This document shows positions 41,039 to 49,436 of a DNA stretch of 64,000 nt, piece after piece. Position 1 is the stretch's first letter; each line of letters opens with the position of its first letter. The DNA lies in assembly GCA_963720805.1 (NCBI GenBank), contig CAVRGT010000012.1, positions 1 through 64,000 on the forward strand, in the 5' to 3' direction. The DNA comes from VRUE01 sp963720805. GTDB taxonomy: Bacteria; Actinomycetota; Thermoleophilia; Solirubrobacterales; 70-9. The notes under the pieces were generated by a model. That model was not told the DNA's origin. It ran no database searches and saw only the letters and a program-made list of their open reading frames with translations. The translations under genes were made by a program, and so were the position numbers.

Positions 41039-41870
41039 GTGCGGCGCGGTCGAGCTCGCGGTTCATCACCCGCATCAGCAGCACGTAGGCCGGTTCGAAG
41101 TGGCGCTGGAACCAGTGCAGGATGCGGCCATCGGGGGAGGTGAAGACCAGGTAGCGGTTGCGCTCCACCGCCTCGAGGATCTTTTCGGCGACCTTCTCGG
41201 GTGAGACAGCGCGCCGCTCGAAGAGCGCGATCAGCCGGCGCATTTTCGGGTTGTCGCGGTCGACCCCGACGATGTCGACGGTGCCGACCAGAGGCGTCTT
41301 GACGGCGCCAGGGCAGACCAGGCTGACGCCGATGCGGTTCTTGCGCAGGTCGAAGCGCAGCACCTCGGAGACCCCGCGCAGGCCGAACTTGGCGGCGCTG
41401 TAGGGAGCGTGCCAGGGCAGACCGAAGAGGCCGGCGACCGAGGCGACGTTGACGACGTGGCCGCCGCCGCGGGCCTCGATCATCGGCGGCACAAAGCACT
41501 CGAGGATGCTGATCGGCCCCATCAGGTCGATCTCAATCGTGCGCCGCCAGTGCTCGTGTTCGAGCCGCTCGATTTTGCCCCAGGTCGAGATCCCGGCGAT
41601 GTTCATCACCACGTCCAGGCTGGGGGCGATCGCGTGCACTTCGGCGGCGAAGGTGACGACGGCGTCGTGGTCGACCAGGTCGACGGTGGCCAAGTGGGCG
41701 ACGGTCCCTCCGGCGCCACGAATCTCGGCGACGACCTGCTCGAGCCCCTCGCCGTTGCGATCGGTGAGGAAGAGCTCCGCCCCCTGACCGGCCGCCGCGA
41801 TCGCCGTAGCCCGCCCGATCCCACTCGCCGCCCCCGTAATCAGGCAGCGCTTGCCCCGTAGGTCGCTCAC
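41034..41870 (-). CDS. Short-chain dehydrogenase/reductase
   Basis: A 278-residue classical SDR: LITGAASGIGRATA (cofactor loop), NIAGISTWGKI, and YSAAKFGLRG with the catalytic Tyr/Lys. The acidic residue in FLTDRN after the second strand suggests NAD rather than NADP. The C-terminal AEKILEAVERNRYLVFTSPDGRILHWFQRH is typical of actinobacterial SDRs of unknown substrate. GTG 41870 is chosen to leave the standard N-terminal length. The last 5 bases lie in the 22-bp inverted repeat. Confidence 0.85.
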   Translation of the reverse strand: MSDLRGKRCLITGAASGIGRATAIAAAGQGAELFLTDRNGEGLEQVVAEIRGAGGTVAHLATVDLVDHDAVVTFAAEVHAIAPSLDVVMNIAGISTWGKIERLEHEHWRRTIEIDLMGPISILECFVPPMIEARGGGHVVNVASVAGLFGLPWHAPYSAAKFGLRGVSEVLRFDLRKNRIGVSLVCPGAVKTPLVGTVDIVGVDRDNPKMRRLIALFERRAVSPEKVAEKILEAVERNRYLVFTSPDGRILHWFQRHFEPAYVLLMRVMNRELDRAAR

Positions 41871-41937
41871 CCCCACCGCCGACCCCCGTTCCAGTGCGCT
41901 TTTTGCACCCCTGACGTGCATAAGGCGCACCGGAAGC

Positions 41938-42492
41938 TCATAGGCGCGGCTCGAAGTCGGGTTCGACTTGGAGCGAGTTGAGGGTCACGGCGAGCATCTC
42001 GTAGTGGCCGATCAGCATGCAGAGCTCGATCAGCAAGACCTCGTCGAGGTGTTTGCTCAGCTCGGCCCAGAGCCCCTCGCCGATCCGGTTGCCCGCGTGC
42101 AGCTCGTCGGCGGCGCTCAACAAGAGGGCCTGGCGCTCCGACCAGCCGGCCGCCTCGGGGCCCTGGCGAACGCGGGAGATCTCGTCGTCGCTCAGTCCCA
42201 CGCGCCGGGCCATGCGCTCGTGCTGGGCCCACTCGTACTCACTGCCGGTGTTGTGGGCGACCCGCAGGATGATCAGCTCGGTGTCGGGCCGCGGCAGCTT
42301 GCCGCCGGGCATCAGGGCGCCGGCGAACCAGAGCCAGCGACGAAAGAGACCGCGGTGGCGGCCCAGGGTGGTGAAGATGTGCGGCGGCTTGCCGCGCGTC
42401 GCCAGCCCGGCGATTCGCGCGATCCCGGCGTTGAGCAGGCCGAGCTGCCGGCGGCTGCCAGGCGCAACGCGAGGTCCCCCAAAATCCGCCAT
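41938..42492 (-). CDS. Carboxymuconolactone decarboxylase/AhpD-like protein
   Basis: A 184-residue all-helical protein. The CMD core is LPRPDTELIILRVAHNTGSEYEWAQHERMARRVGLSD, with the conserved Glu/Tyr/His set. The CxxC pair of true AhpD alkylhydroperoxidases is missing, so a peroxidase role is unlikely. The C-terminus LIGHYEMLAVTLNSLQVEP is a usual ending. A TACGGT hexamer nine bases before the ATG could be the -10. Divergent from the exonuclease gene. Confidence 0.8.
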   Translation of the reverse strand: MADFGGPRVAPGSRRQLGLLNAGIARIAGLATRGKPPHIFTTLGRHRGLFRRWLWFAGALMPGGKLPRPDTELIILRVAHNTGSEYEWAQHERMARRVGLSDDEISRVRQGPEAAGWSERQALLLSAADELHAGNRIGEGLWAELSKHLDEVLLIELCMLIGHYEMLAVTLNSLQVEPDFEPRL

Positions 42493-42575
42493 CGAGCCCG
42501 GACCGTACCCCAACTCCCGCCGCCGACGGGACTCAAACGTGACATATGGACACGCTTTCGGCCCGTCGGCCCCCG

Positions 42576-42581
42576 TAGGGT
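42576..42581 (+). promoter_or_regulatory. -10-like hexamer TAGGGT before the exonuclease
   Basis: TAGGGT is followed by 6 nt and GTG 42588, another leaderless-type start. Confidence 0.42.
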
Positions 42582-42587
42582 GCGGGG

Positions 42588-43460
42588 GTGGCCGAGCCGC
42601 TGCTTGTTGTTGATACGCCATCGATGCTCTTTCGGGCCTTCTACGCGCTGCCCGACTCGATCGTGGGCGCCGACGGCAAGCCGGTCAACGCTCTGCTCGG
42701 CACCGCCAACCTGATCCTGCGCGAGGTCGAATTGCACCAGCCGCGCGCCGTCGTCCTCTGCTTCGGGCCCGACGCCGCCTCCTACCGGACTGAGCTCTAC
42801 CCCGCCTACCACGCCGAGCGCGAGGCGGCGATGCCCGACGACCTCTCGCCCCAGTTCGCCGCCGCGCGCGACTTCTTCGCCGCCTTCGGCTGGACCGTCG
42901 CGACCAGCGAGGACCTCGAGGCCGACGACCTGCTCGGCACCTACGCCCGCCGCGAGGCCGAGGCCGAGGCCGGCGGCCGGGCGCTGCTGATGACGGGCGA
43001 CCGCGACATGTACCAGTGCGCCGGCGAGCGGGTCACCGTTCTCTACGTGAAGACGGGCGGCAAAGGCAAAGGGGCCGAAGCGGTCGGCCCGGCGGAGGTC
43101 GAGGAGCGCTACGGAATCCCGCCCGCGCTCGTCCCCGACTTCATCGCCCTGCGCGGCGACCCCTCCGACGGCCTGCCCGGCGCCAAGGGCGTCGGCCCCA
43201 AGACCGCCGCTGAGCTGCTACGCCGCCACGGCTCGCTCGAGGCCGTGCTCGAGAACGCGATCCGCGAGCGCCGACCAGCCCTGCGCGCCTCGCTGATCGA
43301 TTCAGCCGACGACCTGCGCGCCTTCAAGGACATCGCCACCCTGCGCGACGCCGGCGTCGAGCCCCCCGCCGATCGCGAGACCGACTGGGTCAACGCCGCC
43401 AAGGCGGCGCGCGAGCACGGGATGAACCGGCTCGCCGAGCGCCTGCTCGCCGAGGCCTGA
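42588..43460 (+). CDS. 5'-3' exonuclease (PolA N-terminal-like, stand-alone)
   Basis: A 290-residue flap-endonuclease-type protein. The PIN-like domain carries LVVDTPSMLFRAFYALP (first Asp), LEADDLLGTYARR and LLMTGDRDMYQC (metal Asp cluster). The helix-3-turn-helix DNA-binding motif is GLPGAKGVGPKTAAELLRRHGSL. It lacks a polymerase domain. The role would be RNA-primer or flap removal. GTG 42588 lies 6 nt after TAGGGT. A small lysine/glycine insert (KTGGKGKGAEAVG) precedes the H3TH motif. Confidence 0.9.
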   Translation: MAEPLLVVDTPSMLFRAFYALPDSIVGADGKPVNALLGTANLILREVELHQPRAVVLCFGPDAASYRTELYPAYHAEREAAMPDDLSPQFAAARDFFAAFGWTVATSEDLEADDLLGTYARREAEAEAGGRALLMTGDRDMYQCAGERVTVLYVKTGGKGKGAEAVGPAEVEERYGIPPALVPDFIALRGDPSDGLPGAKGVGPKTAAELLRRHGSLEAVLENAIRERRPALRASLIDSADDLRAFKDIATLRDAGVEPPADRETDWVNAAKAAREHGMNRLAERLLAEA

Positions 43461-43490
43461 ACCCTACTCCGTGGTACTACTTCGATCGTC

Positions 43491-44288
43491 TTGATCGAAG
43501 CCGACCCCACCAAGATCGTCGACCTCTCGGTGACGCTCTCCGAGCACCTGCCGGCCACCTGGCCGGAGCACATGCCGTTCGCCCACAAGAACTGGAGTTG
43601 GCACGAGGAGAGCGAGCTGCCCACGGGAGCGAGCAGCTGCTCGCTCGGCCCTTACGTGACCCACTTCATCATCCTCGACGAGCACGCCGGCACCCACGTC
43701 GACGCCCCCTCGCACTACATCCCGCCTCCTGACTCGGGGTTGCCCGAGGCGGGCCCATTGGGCGAGGCCAGCGCCGAGAAGCTCGACCTCTCGAAGCTGA
43801 TCGGTCCGGCCGCGGTCGTCGATCTGCGTCGCCTCGACGGCGCGGCGGAGCCGGGCGCCAGTCCGGCGATTACGGTCGCCCACCTCGAAGGCTGGGAGGC
43901 CGAGCACGGCCGCTTCGAGGCGGGCGAGATCGCGCTGCTGCTGACCGGCTGGTCCAAGCACTACGTGAAGGGCGAGGCGGGCAGGGCCTTCCTGCACGAG
44001 CCGGTCGTACTGCAGTCGCGCCCCGCCTGGCCGGCCCCGGAGGCCGCCGTCGCGGTCTTTCTACACGAGCGCGGCGTCAGCACGATCGGCATCGACGCGC
44101 CGAGCATGGGCTCGGCCGAGGAGGGCAACGAGGTCCACCGCGCCGGCCTCAGCCGCGCAATGGCCTTCGTCGAGGGGCTGACCAACCTTGACCGCCTGCC
44201 CCCCAGGGGCGCCTCCTTCGTCTTCCTACCAGTGAAGATCGCCGTCGCCAGCGGCGCCCCCGGCCGCGCCATAGCGGTATTGCCCTAA
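43491..44288 (+). CDS. Cyclase-family metal-dependent hydrolase (kynurenine formamidase-like)
   Basis: A 265-residue protein of the PF04199 fold. The metal-binding motif HAGTHVDAPSHY is present, with later GEIALLLTGWSKHY and IGIDAPSMG, both conserved. Members hydrolyse N-formylkynurenine or other amides and lactones; no other tryptophan-degradation gene is nearby. The start is a TTG at 43491, the only in-frame start that leaves the KIVDLSVTLSEHLP N-terminus intact. The translation signal is weak. Confidence 0.82.
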   Translation: MIEADPTKIVDLSVTLSEHLPATWPEHMPFAHKNWSWHEESELPTGASSCSLGPYVTHFIILDEHAGTHVDAPSHYIPPPDSGLPEAGPLGEASAEKLDLSKLIGPAAVVDLRRLDGAAEPGASPAITVAHLEGWEAEHGRFEAGEIALLLTGWSKHYVKGEAGRAFLHEPVVLQSRPAWPAPEAAVAVFLHERGVSTIGIDAPSMGSAEEGNEVHRAGLSRAMAFVEGLTNLDRLPPRGASFVFLPVKIAVASGAPGRAIAVLP

Positions 44289-44334
44289 CGCAAGCAACAT
44301 TGACCACACCAGGGTGTGGAAAATCCTGCTCGCG

Positions 44335-45087
44335 CTAAGCGCGGTAGTCGGGATTGGGGAAGTCGGTGCGGCAGCCGGCGTCCCAGGCGGGGCGCTGATT
44401 GCCGTGGGCGGGGATGCCGCCTGCGTCCTTCAGCATCCGCGCCAGGTGCAGCATGTTCCAGGCGGCGAAGGTGGTGTTGCGGTTGGTGAAGTCGTTCTCG
44501 GGACCGCCGGAGCCCTCGTCGAGGTATGACGGGCCCGGCCCGGCCTCGCCGATCCAGCCCGAGTCGGCCTGCGGCGGGATCACATAGCCGAGGTGCTGCA
44601 GCGAGTAGAGCGTGTTCATCGCGCAGTGCTTGACCCCGTCCTCGTTGCCGGTCACCAGGCAGCCGCCGACGCGGCCGTAGTAGGCGTACTGGCCGGCGTC
44701 GTTGAGCAGGTGCGAGTTGCCGTAGAGCCGCTCGACGATCTGGGTCGCCACCGAGGACTTCTCGCCCAGCCAGATCGACATGCCGAGGACGAGGATGTCG
44801 GCAGCCATCACCCGCTCGAAGATCGCCGGCCACTCGTCGCGCTCCCAACCGTGCTCGGTCATGTCGGGCCAGACCCCGGTGGCGATCTCGTGGTCGACGG
44901 CGCGGATGCAATCGACCGCCACCCCGTTGCGGCGCATGATCTCGATCGAGATGTCCATCAACCCCTGTGTGTTGGAGACCTCGGGGCTGCGCTTCAGCGT
45001 GCAGTTGATGAAGAACGCCTTCAGGTCCGAGTAGTCGGTCTCGCTCTTCTCGCAGAGCTCGGCCTGCTTGTCGGTCAGCTCGGCCAC
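44335..45087 (-). CDS. NADPH-dependent FMN reductase/flavodoxin-like oxidoreductase
   Basis: A 250-residue flavodoxin-fold protein: LKAFFINCTLKRSPEVSNTQGLM (FMN phosphate loop), ILVLGMSIWLGEKSSVATQIVERLYG, and YYGRVGGCLVTGNEDGVKH, the NADPH-dependent FMN reductase pattern. The GTG start directly follows the monooxygenase stop (TGAGTG), so the two are translationally coupled. It may supply reduced flavin or act independently on quinones. Confidence 0.82.
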   Translation of the reverse strand: MAELTDKQAELCEKSETDYSDLKAFFINCTLKRSPEVSNTQGLMDISIEIMRRNGVAVDCIRAVDHEIATGVWPDMTEHGWERDEWPAIFERVMAADILVLGMSIWLGEKSSVATQIVERLYGNSHLLNDAGQYAYYGRVGGCLVTGNEDGVKHCAMNTLYSLQHLGYVIPPQADSGWIGEAGPGPSYLDEGSGGPENDFTNRNTTFAAWNMLHLARMLKDAGGIPAHGNQRPAWDAGCRTDFPNPDYRA

Positions 45088-46584
45088 TCAGACGAGGCTG
45101 GGCCGGCGCTGGGGAGAGCTGGAGAACCGCATCGCGCCGTCTTCGACCGGGCCGCGGCGGATCGTCCTGATGTCGAGGACGTAGTTCTGGCGCAGCTTCC
45201 AGGGCTCCTTCGAGCCCTGTTTGGGGAACTGGTCGAGCGAGCGCTGGACGTAGCCGGAGGTGAAGTCGAGCAGCGGCAGCTCCTCGACGCTGGGGTCGGA
45301 GAGCTCGGGGACGCCTTTGCGGTAGCCGTGGGAGTCCATGTGGGCGAGGATGCGGCAGACGTATTCGGAGGTGAGGTCGGCCTTCAGCGTCCAGGAGGCG
45401 TTGGTGTAGCCGACCGTGAAGGCGCAGTTGGGGACGCCGCTCAGCATCATCCCCTTGTAGGCCATCTTCTCCGAGACGTCGACCGGCTCGCCGTCGACGA
45501 CCAGCTCCATGCCGCCGAGGAAGAGCAGGTTGAGCCCGGTCGCGGTGACGATCACGTCGGCCTCGAGCTGCTCGCCCGAGTCGAGCTTGATCCCGTCCTC
45601 GGTGAAGCTCTCGATCGTGTCGGTGACGACCGTCGCCTCGCCGCTGCGGATCGCCTTGAAGAGGTCGCCGTTGGGCACCAGGCACATCCGCTGGTCCCAG
45701 GGGTTGTACTTCGGCTTGAAGTGCTTGTCGATGTCGTAGCCGGCCGGCAGCGAGCGTTCGACGCCCTTGCGGATGAACTGTTTGATCGCCCGCGGGCGGC
45801 GGCGGCTGAGTTGGTAGATCAGCGACTGGATCATCACGTTCTTCCAGCGCACAATCGTGTAGACGGCCTTCGCGGGGAGGAAGCGGCGCAGCCCGTTGGC
45901 GATCGGGTCTTCGGCCGGCAGCGAGGCGATGTAGGTCGGCGAGCGCTGCAGCATCGTCACGTGGGCGGCCTTCTCGGCCATCGCCGGAACCAGCGTCACC
46001 GCGGTGGCGCCGCTGCCGATCACGACGACGCGCTTGCCGCTGTAATCGAGGTCGGCGGGCCAGTGCTGGGGATGGACGACATCACCCTTGAAGTCCTCGG
46101 CGCCGGGGAACTCGGGGGTGAAGCCTTCGTCGTAGCGGTAGTAGCCGCTGCAGACCCAGAGGTAGCCGCAGCTCAGGTGCACGCGCTCGCCGCTGTCGAG
46201 GCGTTCGGCCTCCACCGTCCAGTGCGCCGCCTCGCTCGACCACTCGGCCCGCACGACGCGATGCTGGAAGCGGATCTTGGTGTCGATCCGGCCCTCGCGC
46301 GCGGTCTCGCGAACGTAGTCGAGGATCGCCTCGCCATCGCTGATCGACTTCGCCGCCGTCCAGGGCTTGAAGCGATAGCCGAGCGTGTGCATGTCGGAAT
46401 CCGAGCGGATCCCGGGATAACGAAAGAGGTCCCAGGTGCCGCCCAACTCCTCGCGTGCCTCGAAGATCGCGTAGCTGCGGCCGGGGAAGGCCTCCTGAAG
46501 GTGGTGCGCCGCGCCGATGCCGGAGAGTCCGGCGCCGACGATCAGCACGTCGAGGTGCTCGATGGTTTCCCCGTTCGCAGTCAA
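45088..46584 (-). CDS. Baeyer-Villiger-type flavin monooxygenase (EthA-like)
   Basis: A 498-residue FAD/NADPH enzyme. LIVGAGLSGIGAA binds FAD, VVVIGSGATAVTL binds NADPH, and FKGDVVHPQHWP between them fits the Baeyer-Villiger fingerprint FxGxxxHxxxW[P/D]. GGTWDLFRYPGIRSDSDMHTL is characteristic of the EthA branch. It oxidises ketones to esters or sulfur compounds, in the cytoplasm. ATG start. Coupled to the flavodoxin-like gene. Confidence 0.9.
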   Translation of the reverse strand: MTANGETIEHLDVLIVGAGLSGIGAAHHLQEAFPGRSYAIFEAREELGGTWDLFRYPGIRSDSDMHTLGYRFKPWTAAKSISDGEAILDYVRETAREGRIDTKIRFQHRVVRAEWSSEAAHWTVEAERLDSGERVHLSCGYLWVCSGYYRYDEGFTPEFPGAEDFKGDVVHPQHWPADLDYSGKRVVVIGSGATAVTLVPAMAEKAAHVTMLQRSPTYIASLPAEDPIANGLRRFLPAKAVYTIVRWKNVMIQSLIYQLSRRRPRAIKQFIRKGVERSLPAGYDIDKHFKPKYNPWDQRMCLVPNGDLFKAIRSGEATVVTDTIESFTEDGIKLDSGEQLEADVIVTATGLNLLFLGGMELVVDGEPVDVSEKMAYKGMMLSGVPNCAFTVGYTNASWTLKADLTSEYVCRILAHMDSHGYRKGVPELSDPSVEELPLLDFTSGYVQRSLDQFPKQGSKEPWKLRQNYVLDIRTIRRGPVEDGAMRFSSSPQRRPSLV

Positions 46585-47447
46585 GCCGGGGGCATCATCT
46601 CATGCCGGCTGGTCAGCCAGGCCGGGCGTGCCGATCTCACACAGCGGCAAGCCCGGCTCTCGCCTGCCGGCTAGGCCGGTGCGGGCGGCAGAGGAGCGTC
46701 GCCGGCTGTATCGCCCGCCGCCGGCGCCCCGTCATTCAGGGCAATCAGGTTGAAGTAGATCACCGAGGCGGCAAGCGCCGTGATCGGCGCGGTCAGGGTC
46801 GAGGCGATCAGGCTGAAGAGGGCGAGCATCGCGACGCTGTCGGAGATGCCGGCGCCGATCGCGCGGAGCACGAAGCTGGCGATGGTGGCGATCAGAAAGA
46901 CGACGATGATCACGCCGAAGACCTGCCAGCCGTTGCCCTTGACCAGGGCGCGGGAGCGGCCGAAGGCGTCGATCGCGCCGCTGCGCTCGACCACGATCAC
47001 CGGCGCGATCACCGACCAGATCGTCAGCAGGATCAGGCCCGGCACGATGAAGATGATCAGGCCGACGGCGATCCCGATGCCGGCCAGGATGCCGGCGCCG
47101 ATCAGCGGCAGGACCACCGGCCAGGTCTCCTCGATCAGCTGGCCGACCGAGGAATCGCGGCTGCCGTCTTGGACATCGCGCACGAGGCTCACAACCATGC
47201 CCTGGTAGAGGGTCGCCGCGATCACGCTGACGCCGATTGCGATCAGCGAGAGGATGAGGTTGCCGGCAAAGAGGCCGGTGATGATCGCCACCACCAGGTA
47301 GAGGCCGAAGGCAAGCGGCAGAAGCACGCCGGCCTGCTGGCCATAGGTGGAGAAGACCTGACTGAGATGAGTAGTTCCACGGCGACTGCCGTGCCGACCC
47401 TTCCCAGCTCGGAGTGAGCAGTCCGTGTGGGCGGCGCGGACGCTGAC

Positions 47448-47485
47448 TGGTCGATTTGCCCCCGTATGCGGGGGTCAATCGACCA
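47448..47485. repeat. Hairpin inside the IS982-like element
   Basis: Arms TGGTCGATT/AATCGACCA and inner CCCCCG/CGGGGG, with a TATG loop. It stands upstream of the transposase and could limit read-through transcription. A related sequence occurs at 57770-57809 in the opposite direction. Confidence 0.6.
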
Positions 47486-47587
47486 CTCGGCACTGGGAGG
47501 TTGGCCCCAGGCGTGCCAAGGGGAGATAGGCAGCGGAGTCGAAGTCGGCGGTGCTCAGTTATCACCGCCGACCCGAAGGGGGCCTCG

Positions 47588-48478
47588 ATGCTCGCCGACC
47601 TCGACCTGCTGCTCATCTCTGTGTTCTGCACCGCTGACGATCTCCTGCCCGAGAGGCCAGGAAACGCCCGCAGAAGCCTGACCGACGCGGAGGTCGTCAC
47701 CCTCTGCGTCGCCCAGGCGATCATGGGCATCAATTCAGATGCCCGCTTTGCCCGGGCCGCGCCCAAGCGGCTGGGACACCTGTTCCCTGCCCTGACCAAG
47801 CGCTCGGGCTTCCACAAGCGCCGCGACCGGCTGGCCGAGACGATCGAGGCGATGATCGCCGCCTTCGCCTCCCAGAGCCCCGGCTGGCACGATGACCTGC
47901 TGCTCGTCGACTCCACTCCGGTCGAGTGCGCCCGCTCGCGCGAGACGGTGAAGCGGGCCGGGGCCAGCAGCCTCGGCGGCGCGATCTCAGACGCCGCCGA
48001 TTACGGTTATTGCGCCTCGCATTCCCGCTACTTCTGGGGCTTTCGCCTGCACACCCTGATGGCTCCCGACGGGACCCCGCGCGCGATGGCGCTTACCTCG
48101 CCCAAGGAGGGCGAGCGCGAGGTCTGCCTGCGGCTGCTGGAGCGGGTCAACCGCTCAGGCCCGGTCACCGTCTTGGGCGACAAGGGCTATGCCGGCGCAG
48201 ACTTCGAGGCTGACGCTGCCGCCCTCGGCGCGACCGTGGTGCGCCCGCGTCGCAAAGACGAGCCCGAAGGCGGGCTCCACCTCGCGCCGCTGCGCCAGCG
48301 AATCGAGTCGATCTACTGGACCGCCAAGGACATCCTCGGCCTCGAGCGCCACGGCGCACGCACCCTTCGCGGTCTGCGGGCTCGCATCGCCAGCCGCCTC
48401 TTGGCGCTGGCTGCGGCGATCTCACTCAACCACCAACTCGGGCGCTCCTCGCGGGCGCTGGTCGACTACGTGGCCTGA
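47588..48478 (+). CDS. IS982-family-like DDE transposase
   Basis: A 296-residue transposase: MLADLDLLLISVFCTADDLL, LTDAEVVTLCVAQAIMGI, then the catalytic triad D108 (LLVDSTPVE), D198 (LGDKGYAGADF) and E240 (RQRIESIYWT). All three residues are intact, so it may be active. The ATG at 47588 is chosen to match the family N-terminus. The stop lies 2 bp before the right terminal repeat. Confidence 0.88.
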   Translation: MLADLDLLLISVFCTADDLLPERPGNARRSLTDAEVVTLCVAQAIMGINSDARFARAAPKRLGHLFPALTKRSGFHKRRDRLAETIEAMIAAFASQSPGWHDDLLLVDSTPVECARSRETVKRAGASSLGGAISDAADYGYCASHSRYFWGFRLHTLMAPDGTPRAMALTSPKEGEREVCLRLLERVNRSGPVTVLGDKGYAGADFEADAAALGATVVRPRRKDEPEGGLHLAPLRQRIESIYWTAKDILGLERHGARTLRGLRARIASRLLALAAAISLNHQLGRSSRALVDYVA

Positions 48479-49155
48479 GTCGTGGAACTACTCATCTGAG
48501 TGTGCCGCCTACATCGAGCTTTCTATTCATGTCGCCTAGTTCGACCCGTTGCCCGCTGGACCTGCCGGGTCCCGCAGCAACTCGCCCAGGTACTCCGGGG
48601 GCTCGATGCCGACCGCGAGCATCGCGTCGGGCTCGGGCTCCTCGGCGACCGTGCGCAGGCCGACCACCCCGGCCCAGACCGGCAGCTCCATGTCCTCGGC
48701 GTCGTCGATCGGCGGTCCGGTGCGGATCTTGGCCGAGGCCTCGTGCAGCGGAACGCGCACGACCGAGGTCGCGCGCAGCTCCTTGGCGGTCGGCACGCGC
48801 GCGTCCCCCCAGCGGCCGGGCACGATCTTTTCCACCAGCGCCTCGAGCACGGCGACCTTCTCCTCCTCGTCGTCGACCAGCCGGCCTTCGCCGAAGAGCA
48901 TCGCCGAGCGGTAGTTGGCCGAGTGGTGCATCGCGGCCCGCGCCAGCACCAGGCCGTCGACGAGGGTCGCGGTGAGGCAGACCTCCGCGTCGGTCCCCTC
49001 GCGCAGGGCGCGGCTGGCGGCGGAGCCGTGCAGATAGACCTTGGACCCGATCCGCACGTGCAGCGTCGGGATCACCACCGGCATGCCGTCGTCGATCAAG
49101 CCGAGGTGGGAGACCAGCGCCTGGTCGAAGATCGCCTCGATCACGGCGCGCTCAT

Positions 49156-49436
49156 AGGAGAACCTTCCCCTCGTTCTTCTGAGATCTAGATATGGAGGCC
49201 GAGCGAAGCGAGGCCGTCGAAGATCCCGGTTGAACGCATAGAGAAGCCGACCCCCGCCGGGAGAGTGCCAGTGGCGCTTGCCGCTTAGACGGCCCGCATG
49301 AGACCAGCGCCTCCCGGCGGTGCGAGGCGCCAGAAGCGCCAACAGGACGTGGTGCCCAAGAGCACCACCCTATGAGCATGCGCAACGGCACCTCGTGGCC
49401 GGCTATCAGCCGATCGCAATCGACCGAGGAGGAAGC
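49156..49436 (+). ncRNA. Putative bridge RNA region of the IS110 element
   Basis: Non-coding left end. CGCATGAG (49295-49302) is the exact complement of the target CTCATGCG at the right junction (50658-50665), inside a 27-nt loop closed by GGCGCT/AGCGCC (49273-49278, 49306-49311). CCTATGAG (49369-49376) is the exact complement of the element's own left end with core, CTCATAGG (49151-49158), inside a loop closed by ACG-T-GGTGC/GCACC-T-CGT (49347-49355, 49388-49396). This is the arrangement of target-binding and donor-binding loops in IS110 bridge RNAs. Ends of the RNA and left-hand guides are not determined. Confidence 0.6.

Larger units (their letters stand above)
47366..48496 (+). mobile_element. 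IS982-like insertion sequence with perfect 16-bp terminal repeats
   Basis: The element is 1131 bp. Left end 47366-47381 (GATGAGTAGTTCCACG) and right end 48481-48496 are perfect inverted copies. TGA flanks it on both sides (47363-47365, 48497-48499), a likely 3-bp target duplication. The transposase fills most of it. A hairpin (47448-47485) lies between the left end and the gene. Insertion disrupts a membrane protein gene near codon 12. Family from transposase similarity; these ends are not the ACC-type I associate with IS982, so the group is tentative. Confidence 0.85.
46671..48530 (-). pseudogene. Polytopic membrane protein gene split by an IS982-like insertion
   Basis: The 3' part (46671-47365) encodes a membrane protein with about five helices (GVLLPLAFGLYLVVAIITGL ... 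VVLPLIGAGILAGIGIAVGL), resembling the YciC/glycerophosphodiester-like membrane domain. Its start is missing: the frame reads SQVFSTYGQQAGV back to the insertion. On the far side of the element, 48530-48497 encodes MNRKLDVGGTL. Removing the element and one copy of the 3-bp duplication joins them exactly (GGTL-SQVFSTYG). The intact protein would be about 240 residues. It begins 6 bp after the PPOX gene stop, in the same operon. Confidence 0.85.

Noticed and set aside
44300..44330. CCACACCAGGGTGTGG hairpin as a strong terminator
   Set aside because: The stem is short and there is no T run in the needed position for either gene; possibly a weak bidirectional signal only.
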